The notes under the pieces are model-generated. The model ran no database searches and was not told the origin of the DNA. It saw nothing but the letters and a program-made list of their open reading frames with translations. Made by a program: the position numbers and the translations under genes. This document shows, piece after piece, positions 1-64,000 of a stretch of 64,000 nt of DNA; positions within the stretch are counted from its first letter, which is position 1, and each line of letters opens with the position of its first letter. Source of the stretch: Echinarachnius parma (lineage: Eukaryota > Echinodermata > Echinoidea > Clypeasteroida > Echinarachniidae); NCBI GenBank assembly GCA_037951105.1, contig JBAMJV010008022.1, forward strand, positions 46,321 to 110,320, in the 5' to 3' direction.

Positions 1-189
1 ATATGGAACACTAGTCATTAGATTTTGGGGTCATGAGGGCAAAGGTCAAGGTCACTTATAGCTCATAATTGTGATACGTCAAGATCTAAAAGACAGAGTA
101 CCATCAAAATTGAGTTGACAGAATTAATTCTGTGTACATGTTGATTTGGGCTTGACAAAAATAAATTGCGTAATGGCGGAGGCATCATT

Positions 190-209
190 TTCGACTGCGC
201 GCAGTCGAA
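190..209. repeat. Perfect 20-bp palindrome
   Basis: The sequence TTCGACTGCGCGCAGTCGAA is its own reverse complement. It is GC-rich inside AT-rich surroundings and looks like the tip of a dispersed repeat rather than a host regulatory site, though that is inference. Confidence 0.6.
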
Positions 210-654
210 GATCCATCTAGTTATATATACGTGTAGTCTAAATCAATGGTTATTTTATTGATTTATGGGAAAAGTATTTCCAAGTATAGTTTTGATCTGT
301 AAATTTTGTGAATCAGATATTTTTGCATAATTGTGATGTGGTGTAGGAACTGTACATTCCAAATAATTAACCAGGATCAAGTTAAACAAATGTGTGCACA
401 GTATATCCACCATTTAAACAAAATTATTCAAACTTACAAATTCAAGGTTCAAATGTTCATCATTTCCTCTGCATGAAAAATTCATGTGACTGTGCAATAT
501 CCATTTGTGTGTGATTTTGTTATCACGTATTAAAAGGCACTCGTACTGTAATATCATACTGTTGTGTGCTGTGTCTGTACGCAATGCAGATCTAGAGTAT
601 TCATAGTTGGTATTTGATCATCCGTCATCGACTGCAAGGAAAAAATTAATTTTT

Positions 655-812
655 TATTTTAGGGGGCTACTTTTTCAATCTGATGGATATCACAAAATAT
701 CACTGTACCAGTGTACATAGATGGTAATTTTAGGGGCTACCTACTGATTTCAGAGGGCTATTTTGAGAATTAGGGGGCAAAGTCGCCCTCAGCCCCGTGT
801 ATTTCCTACCTT
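655..812 (-). repeat. Dispersed 'gggggct' repeat, copy 1
   Basis: This is one of about nine related stretches with phrases such as 'agggggctac' and 'tcgccctcagccccgtgta'. The same family, in either orientation, is at 7483-7812, 8305-8478, 16285-17055, 29646-29807, 37205-37368, 42020-42170 and 44405-44625. It has no coding content and is probably a non-autonomous mobile element. Confidence 0.7.
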
Positions 813-2738
813 GAATTCGACTGCCAACACTGCATTGTATTGCTGTTGTAGCCAGGATACAGAGCATAATGCCCATATCAGTAAATTACACAGTGTTTTA
901 AAACTTTAATTTTAACAAAGCTTTTTACTCAATGTGTTTAGTTCTTAGACATTCCACCTCTAGAGGTAATTCCAGGCTGTGCAATTAGTCAGTTTCATTT
1001 TATTTTTGAAAGGTTGTATATTAGGGATCTGTAGCGAAAAACGCGGTTAAGAGATTAACTATTTTTTGTAATTGTTTTAAAAACTTGCATGTCTAATTAA
1101 ATATAAAAGACTGCCAAAAAGGAGTTTTGAGCCATAACTATTTTCTTCTGCCACATTTCACTTGCCCTACTGGGCAACCAATTATAAAATTAATTTCTAC
1201 CATTCATGTATCAAAGCTCAGATAATTATTTGTTTTTACACTAATATATCCATGGATTACATTCTCTATGAAACATTATTTGCTTGCTTATAATTAAGTT
1301 TGTGTGTGACAAAATTTACAAGTGCTTGTAATCTGAGCTACATTTATTGTTTGCTACTTTGCCGTCATCAAAGTAATCTACATTCATTAATTAAACCGTG
1401 AGGCTTAATTACAAATTTGCAGAGTGAAAGATCTAGAATATAATATTATAAGGTATGTACATCAATGTCTTTATACTCAGCAGACTCCTTCCTCAAACAA
1501 TGATTGTATTTTTATTATTAATTATTGTCAAATACAATACATGCATAATATAATTGTTTTGAAATTTACCTTGTTTCTGTTCCATATTCTACAGCAATCT
1601 TTCAACCCACCTGCATTATAGCACGATAGAGAATAGCCTCTAGTCTTCTGAAGTTGAGTCTAGTTTTTAGTGCTATTACATATGTTCATTTTTATAAGCG
1701 AACAAAACAATTTAAAAACAAATATATTATGCATGTATTTGACGATTTGTAAGAAGAAAAAAAAACATTCAAATGAAAATTACACTGAAACTTGTGGAAC
1801 AATCCATGTTTCTTGTTTTCTTTTATTAAAAACATGTAACTGTATGCAAGTATGCATCTTTTACAACTTGCAGGGCCAGTATTCCTTGATGCACTAGTAT
1901 AGAATATAAGAAATGTACATTGTACATGATGTTTATTTTACAGGGGTTGCATTTTCTGGGGTTAATTGAACCAAGATTAATGTGCCTTGTACGTTGTTGT
2001 TGTGAATTTTACTGTGTGTGTTTATTGCTATATGTGTGTAATGCGTACATGATGTAAAGCACATGTACAGAGGCAGTGAGAACATTTGCTGCGCCTGGGT
2101 GCTATTATATGGCAGCCATTGGCTAGTATGCTCCCCGGGGAGTTGAGATGGTGCGCAAGATAATTGTGCAGGTTTGAAACTTTAGTATCATTATTATTGA
2201 TGAATTATATTTGTGAGTATGCATGGAAAATTCCATGTGAAATTAATGTCAATATATTGCCAAATAATAAGCGAAAACACAAAATGATAAATTTACATTT
2301 GCTAACACATTGCCAAACATGTACACAGTTAACAATCCCAGGATTTGTTGTTTTTCAAATTCAATATCAACAAAGAGACCATTTTTAATTCCAATCTGTT
2401 TGTTTTAAACACACTATGTCACTGTGCTGGTTACCATAAAGCAACTGGGTTCTTATTCAATCTGGCTAATTCATTCTGGCTATTGCCCTTTTATGAAGGA
2501 ATTGATTTTCAAGTTGTGATCGCAGTCGTTTTAAAATTAAGTTTTGTGCAATTCTACAATACTGGTCACATACTTTTATACAAGCTTGTATAAAACCAAC
2601 ATCGTGTACAGCGCATAATCTTGTATAAAGCAGACATCTGTACAGGGTTTCAATTTGAATGATTAATAATATATTTTACTATTTATTATGTACTTTACTT
2701 GTACTGTATGTGTTGCTGTTTATTATCGTGCAATGCAA

Positions 2739-2838
2739 TTAACCCGTTCAGGACGGACTGATTTTGGTATACCATGCATTCTCTCTCCATCTAGATTCCT
2801 GCCCGAGTATTTTGGGGAATAGTCCTGAATGGGTTGAA
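2739..2838. mobile_element. Short inverted-repeat element, 'AACCCGTTCAGGAC' ends
   Basis: About 100 bp begins with AACCCGTTCAGGAC and ends with the near reverse complement (gtcctgaatgggtt). A second copy with the same ends is at 49979-50068. It looks like a very short MITE. The superfamily is not determinable. Confidence 0.55.
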
Positions 2839-2951
2839 CAATTTTCTATGCATATTATTTTGCTTTTGAGTGTATTCTAACTAAATTTACTGTGTATTGT
2901 ATCAAGCAGAGTTAAAAGCAGTTGGAGTTGAACATATGTTATCAATGTTAT

Positions 2952-3305
2952 TTAAAGGGGACCACCACGTAAAGAATAACACAGGGTTATGTTTTTGTAC
3001 CGTTGTTTGATATTAAATAGATGTCCAACACTTTGCAAAGGGTGGTGTTATATTCATAAACAATGCAATTAATCACCAAAACTCACGGAACCACAATAGA
3101 AGCACGGTAGAGTTTAGACGCATACATCCTAGGCAATGGACTATTCTTCGTCTGCAGAATTACTTTATAGTATCGTGACGGGTTTTTAAATTATATGATT
3201 TGTCTGGAAACTTATTTTTCTGAACTTGTTGGTGGAATGCACTACTAAAACTATTACTTCATTTATAAGAATATTTGTTTGTGTACATGTGGTGATTTCC
3301 TTTAA
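2952..3305 (+). mobile_element. TTAA-flanked MITE, family C (diverged)
   Basis: It begins TTAAAGGGGACCACCAC and ends near 'ggtgatttcctttaa', so both ends carry TTAA and roughly inverted termini. The interior matches the better-preserved copies at 14048-14488 and 47242-47660. It is non-coding. Confidence 0.65.
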
Positions 3306-4062
3306 ATCACACTTTTCACCTTAAATATTACCCTATAGATAATATAGAGTAAAAAACAGTGTCATTGTGAAAAAATCAATCTTCAGTGCTGAGTCTAGGA
3401 TCTAACAATGTCATTTTTATTTTAGGTTCCAAATCTCTTCAAATTTCAAACAAAGTACAATTTTCAGTCATGAAATGTACCACAAAATTGATGAAGTAAG
3501 AAATGTCATTATGTGTATCTTTGTTTTATTATTTGAAATCAGCGATTTCTATCAAACAGTCCTCAAAATGAAACATAAAATGTATGTTACGTTTGTGGCC
3601 TATTGAAGGTTGTTATAACATGTAGACCACAGTCATTTTTAGACCCAGTCCTGAGTGATTTGAAACATACAAATTAAGTCAAGACCGGACCTGGAACTGG
3701 AAGATTTTGGATCTATTAATTAATTTATTGAGCTTTTACAAATATTGAATGTGGTACATGTACACAGTACCTGTAACCATTCTCCAGTTCTCCTCTTCGC
3801 TATGCCACTGCTTTTACCCTTTGAAATTCCTTTATTCAGAAACATTGACGTTTCATATTGCTTTAAAATGTACATTTGATCATTATGCAAACATAAGGTA
3901 CCGTTTATAACTATGTATATCTTGCCCAATTGTACAGTAGATAGATATGTTCTATATTTCTATAGCATTGTATTCATTGTAATATATATATCCCAAATAA
4001 AAAAAAGTTCAAGTGAAATTTTAAGTAATTGTACAGTGTTTTATTCAAATTAAGTGTGTTTG

Positions 4063-4100
4063 TGTGTGTGTCTGTGGGTGTGTGTGTGTGTGTGTGTGTG
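4063..4100 (+). repeat. GT microsatellite
   Basis: A run of TG dinucleotides with few interruptions lies just upstream of a C-run and a CA tract (4177-4215). Confidence 0.9.
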
Positions 4101-4180
4101 TGCATGTGTAAATTGTACTTATGTAGATATTCAGAATGCCTTTTGTTCAGGGTACTAGGTGATTTAATAGATTTACACCC

Positions 4181-4211
<31 letters not shown>

Positions 4212-4292
4212 ACACATAGCCAAACAAAAGTGGTGTGTGATTGTGTTTTGATTGTGAACGTGTGTTTGTGTGAGTGTGCATGAGTGGTGACC

Positions 4293-5163
4293 AAGGGCGT
4301 CGATTTCTTCTCGCCATTGGGGAGGATGATACGTCATTTTGTCCATCTCTGGCGAGGGAGCGAAGCGACAACCCAACAGCGTGCCTTTGGTTTTTATGGC
4401 TGAGGGGGGGGGGGGGGGGGGGGTGCAAAGCTTTTGAATTCAGCTGTTTAGAAATTGGAAGATTATTAAGTGCACATTGCAAGCATCATGTTATGAGCTG
4501 GGCTTTGTCCAATATGAACTTTAGCCTGATAGATACATAGATTGCATTGGGGGTCCAGGGGGCGGGGGCCCCGGAAGCTTTGGGATTTGTAATATCCAGA
4601 TATAAAGATGTCCATATTTAAATATAGAGTTAACTATTCTTTAGTTTAATTGGCTTTTGAATTGGCTGTTTAGAGATTGGAAGATTATTAAGTGCACATT
4701 GCAAGCATCCTGTTATAATGAGGACACTGTCCAAGTATGGATGAATTTTAGCCTTATAGATAAATACTGTCGATTGCAATCATCCTGATGGGACCCTGAA
4801 TAGAATAAGTCAAGGGATACCCACATTGGAAAGTTTATTTGGAGTCCAGGGGGCGAAGCCCCCGGAAGCTTTGGGATTTGTAATATCCAGAAATACAATT
4901 AACTATTGTTTCAGGGGCGCAGCCCCGGAAGATTTTGGATTCGGGCAGTTTAACATTATCAAAAAGTGGTTTAAAGAAGACTATAGTAACAACTTCCATT
5001 CATAATAGGGGGCAATGCTTCTTAATCTTAATGTTATTATATATTTTTGAACCCCAAATATTGGGGGGGGGGGGGGGGGGGGGATGATAATACAGGCCAT
5101 CCCCCCCACCTGCAATATTGGGGGAGATATTTCTCCCATCCCCCCCGTGATCGACGCCCCTGG
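4293..5163. mobile_element. Insertion with GGGCGTCGAT termini and flanking duplication
   Basis: The segment starts with AAGGGCGTCGAT and ends with ATCGACGCCCCTGG, which are inverted termini. TGGTGACC occurs directly before it (4285-4292) and directly after it (5164-5171), a likely target-site duplication of 6-8 bp depending on where the terminus is drawn. Inside are poly-G runs and a duplicated segment of about 220 bp ('ggaagattattaagtgcaca' near 4458 and 4679). The same terminal motif bounds the hairpin at 31688-31793. An hAT-like element is possible. No transposase is seen. Confidence 0.65.
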
Positions 5164-5412
5164 TGGTGACCCAATTCAGTGGTGGCCCAATATTTATAGG
5201 AAATTAGTGAAATTCGTTTTGTTTTTAATTGACATTATTTTGTAAATTAATTAAGATATTATAAACTAAAGCATAATATGACCAATTACAAAATGGGGGC
5301 ACACCTGCCCTGCATATCAATACATTGAATATATCCCTTTTTGCATTGTAATTTTAATTATACATTAGATTAGGTATATTATTTAGAATGATAGCAAAGG
5401 GGTAACATTGAA

Positions 5413-5700
5413 AAATAGATAGATAGATAGATAGGAAAATAACTGTTTTCACACAGTGTTTATAATTATAAAGTTTTGTTGTATTATATATAAAGATAGA
5501 TAGATGGATAGAAAGATAGATACCGTATAGAGAGATATATAGACAGACAAACAGAATAGAAAGATATACCTTACATACCTATATAGATAGACAGATAGAT
5601 ACTATCTATCTATTTATCTATGATAATCTATCTTTCTATCCATCTATAATATCTATTTATCTAGATAGATAGATAGATATATATTAGACAGACAGATAGA
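5413..5700 (+). repeat. GATA/TATC microsatellite region
   Basis: Tandem GATA/TAGA tetranucleotides switch to the complementary TATC orientation in the middle, so the region can fold back on itself. Confidence 0.85.
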
Positions 5701-6389
5701 CAGACAAAATAGCTCAGTGAGTGTCACAACAAAAGCTTGGGGCCATTTCATAAGAACTCCTAGTTAGCTCGAAATAGCAGGAAAGGCTGCATATAATGCA
5801 CATTAAAACAAAAATGATTATCAAAGTTGATTTTTAATGAATATCACTGAGTGAAGGCAAAATGATACACTAGAACAACAAAAGTAAAAATGACACAATG
5901 AGATTTCAGTTCAGTTTTTATTTTACATCTAATAAAAAGTATTAAATAGTAAACAATGTAAAACAATTTATGTCTTTAAATATAGACGGATGAAGTGCAT
6001 TAGATTTTGAAAGGAATATAATTGGTTTCAGATCGCATCTATTACAATGAACAACCACACCCAAACCCAAACCCAAACAAAATCATTTGTGGCCTTTCTT
6101 TTTGAATGAATAGAGCGCCATCTCAAAAGGTGTTGCCGATAAAAAAAAAACTTCGTGGAATTTGACCTTGCGGCATGACCTCATTTGCATATGTATACAA
6201 CATCTAATTTTGAGACTGGATGGCAGGAAGCAGCATAGGTGAGCTCCAACATCTGAAATGAGTCACGGTGGATCACCGATCCCACGCCGTCTTTTTGCCA
6301 AAGAAAGAAGATTTTTGAGGAAGTTGTAATAGTCCGAATTACTCCTGAAAAGTCACGGAATATACCAATGCAACCAAATCCCGTGAATT

Positions 6390-6558
6390 TACCGTAGGAT
6401 TTACGTATTTAGGCGCCGAAGTTGAGTCCTCGAGAACGTCGCATCGAGAAATCGCGCTCCTCTGGATTACACACCGCTCCGGCGCTTCCGCACAGACGTC
6501 CGCGCATCCCTCGCAGAGTTTCGGCCGCATTGCAGCGTAGGGTGGCGGCGACAACAAA
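6390..6558 (+). promoter_or_regulatory. CpG-rich 5' leader / probable promoter-proximal region
   Basis: This stretch is markedly richer in GC and CpG than its surroundings and leads directly into the start codon of exon 1. An in-frame TAG at 6538-6540 separates it from any upstream reading. An octamer-like ATTTGCAT occurs at 6183-6190. No clear TATA box was found. The transcription start cannot be placed from sequence alone. Confidence 0.5.
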
Positions 6559-62813
<56,255 letters not shown>

Positions 62814-62902
62814 GTAAGCAAGAATATTTTCTTAGTTTCTTTCTTGGCGTTCCCGTCAAATTAGGTACCTGTTCTGCCCTGAAATGCCCTTTGCTCCATT
62901 CC

Positions 62903-62990
62903 TAGTTGGGCAGATCAGCCCCCGTTGCCCCCCAGGGATCACGTGCGAAGGGGAACTCATGACTCAGCAAGGCTGTTGGTAAGCAAGTTG
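62903..62990 (+). pseudogene. Partial copy 1 of exon 12 with donor
   Basis: 'ccagggatca' to 'gcaaggctgttg' and gtaagc repeat the last 75 or so bases of exon 12, 165 bp downstream. One G is missing after the CAC codon, shifting the frame. Intron sequence on both sides is also repeated ('cgttcccgtcaaattaggta'). Confidence 0.92.
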
Positions 62991-63056
62991 CTCTCTTAGC
63001 GTTCCCGTCAAATTAGGTACCTGTTCTACCCCGAAATGCCCTCTGGCCCATTCCTA

Positions 63057-63112
63057 GTAGGGCAGATCAGCCCCCGTTGCCCGCCAGGGATCACGGTGCA
63101 ATCAGGGGAACT
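63057..63112 (+). pseudogene. Partial copy 2 of exon 12, truncated
   Basis: 'ggcagatcagcccccgttgc' and 'ccagggatcacggtgcaatc' repeat the unit 153 bp further on. The copy ends before the donor. Confidence 0.88.
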
Positions 63113-63189
63113 TGTCCTTTGTGTTTCAGATTGCCCTTTGTAGTTGGACGCGTTGCAATGTTCTGTTTTTATTTGGTTGTTTAGTATGT

Positions 63190-63357
63190 CATGGGCCCCG
63201 TTGCAGAAAGAGATACAATCGATAGTAAGTTACCATTAATTGTTAGATCACGTGTTCTGAATGCGCACATCTGATTGGTTGAACTGCGCAAATATCCTCA
63301 CTTAGAATCAACTGTAACTTACAATCGATTGAATCTCTTTCTGCAACGGGGGGGGGG
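63190..63357. mobile_element. MITE with 'GGGCCCCGTTGCAGAAAG' ends
   Basis: It starts GGGCCCCGTTGCAGAAAG, continues 'agatacaatcgat', and ends 'atcgattgaatctctttctg' and CAACGGGG. The right end has expanded into a G-run of about 17. Same family as 28738-28922. Confidence 0.85.
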
Positions 63358-63896
63358 GGGGGGGGGCCATGGTGTGGTATTTCCTCCTAGCATTGCATGA
63401 ACATATTTCATTTTCTTGCATCACATGCCAAACTTTCATGCAGGCATCATTCAGTGGTAATAATCTAAAAGGGAATCAGGCAGTAACTAAGTCTTAATCC
63501 TCAGAAATCTTTTGGGACTGCAGGAGTTCTCTTTTACCTCGCTTTTCTCATGTTATAAATAGGAGGGTCATCACATGGCAGTTTGCTTGATTTTTGTATG
63601 ATCAAATCATGAGTCGCAATAAACTGCACTTTCATTTTCATGTACTATTTAGAATCTGCAGTTAGCAGTATTTTTTCTTGCATTTAATGTTTTATGTTCA
63701 TCATTTTATTGGTTTTGTTGCTTTGTAGAATATCGTTTGTTCATGTCAGATAACTTGTATTACTTTAAACATGTCTAGTTGCTAGTTATGCTTTTATGTG
63801 TTCCTAAATATATGTTGCATGTTTGATGACATGAGATATGTGTCTCTTTTGTACCCATTCCTCTGTTCATCTACCTGTTCATTTTCTGGGTGTTTC

Positions 63897-63961
63897 CCTC
63901 CCTCCTCCCATGCCCCCTCCCTCCTCCCATGCCCCCTCCCTCCTCCCATGCCCCCCTCCTT
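63897..63961 (+). repeat. CT-rich 18-bp tandem
   Basis: Repeats of CCCTCCCTCCTCCCATGC occur about three to four times in a pyrimidine-rich tract that reaches the window edge. It could be the polypyrimidine approach to the next exon, but that cannot be seen. Confidence 0.8.
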
Positions 63962-64000
63962 CCCCCATCTCACTCCGTTATCGTCCCCCCACTTCTCCGC

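Larger units (their letters stand above)
1..6390. other. Upstream non-coding region
   Basis: No coding exon is recognisable here on either strand. The short open frames are AT-rich, overlap each other and match no family I know. Recognisable content is a 20-bp palindrome near 190, a 'gggggct' repeat at 655-812, a short inverted-repeat element at 2739-2838, a TTAA element at 2952-3305, a GT tract, a nested insertion at 4293-5163 and a GATA microsatellite at 5413-5700. The rest is plain AT-rich DNA. An untranslated end of an upstream gene cannot be excluded. Confidence 0.6.
62814..64000 (+). other. Intron 12 (incomplete)
   Basis: It holds two partial copies of the exon 12 end, a MITE (63190-63357) with a poly-G run, AT-rich sequence and a pyrimidine-rich repeat at the right edge. 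No further exon was recognised before 64000. Confidence 0.8.

Noticed and set aside
4147-4540. Overlapping frames with proline, glycine, histidine and valine-cysteine runs
   Set aside because: They come from GT/CA and poly-C/G tracts and are low complexity with no domain.

Overview
The window is eukaryotic genomic DNA, AT-rich and crowded with short transposable elements, foldback repeats, minisatellites and long poly-G/poly-C runs. It holds the 5' part of one large intron-rich gene on the + strand. Twelve coding exons between 6559 and 62813 splice in a consistent frame into 415 N-terminal residues of a Ste20/germinal-centre-kinase protein of the Misshapen group (MAP4K4/TNIK/MINK1/Drosophila msn). 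All kinase motifs are present, and the gene runs off the right edge before the citron-homology end. One msn-type gene with multi-kilobase introns, TTAA-flanked miniature elements and tRNA-derived repeats suggests a marine invertebrate, most likely a non-vertebrate deuterostome such as an echinoderm. That assignment is inference.

Layout: 1-6390 is non-coding DNA upstream of the gene. 6390-6558 is a CpG-rich leader with an in-frame stop just before the ATG. Exon 1 (6559) and exon 2 (9243) carry the N-terminus and glycine loop, and exon 3 (13255) carries the ATP-binding lysine. Intron 3 is 24.7 kb and filled with repeats. Exon 4 (38009) carries helix C. Intron 4 is 10 kb and begins with a 1.6-kb foldback element. 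Exons 5-9 (48098-58569) complete most of the kinase domain. Exon 10 ends the kinase domain, exon 11 is acidic, and exon 12 is Q-rich and proline-rich. No second protein-coding gene and no free-standing RNA gene could be supported. Nearly all short ORFs are chance readings, repeats or homopolymer artefacts.

The most unusual signal is exon 'echoing'. Five of the twelve exons (4, 6, 9, 10, 12) have their 3' ends, splice donor and adjoining intron, or the whole exon with flanks, copied in local tandem arrays. Copies range from nearly intact to decayed. Exon 10 is the extreme case, with seven extra copies at about 180-bp spacing, six of them keeping the donor. The acceptor sides of exons 3 and 7 also lie in or beside three-unit tandem repeats. 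Nine extra consensus-like 5' splice sites therefore lie inside the introns of this kinase gene.

The introns also record mobile-element history. There are three families of TTAA-flanked elements whose ends start TTAAAGG or similar, and a possible 6.2-kb relative of one of them. There are foldback elements with subterminal motif arrays, nested insertions with readable target duplications, and tRNA-like SINEs with inverted ends.
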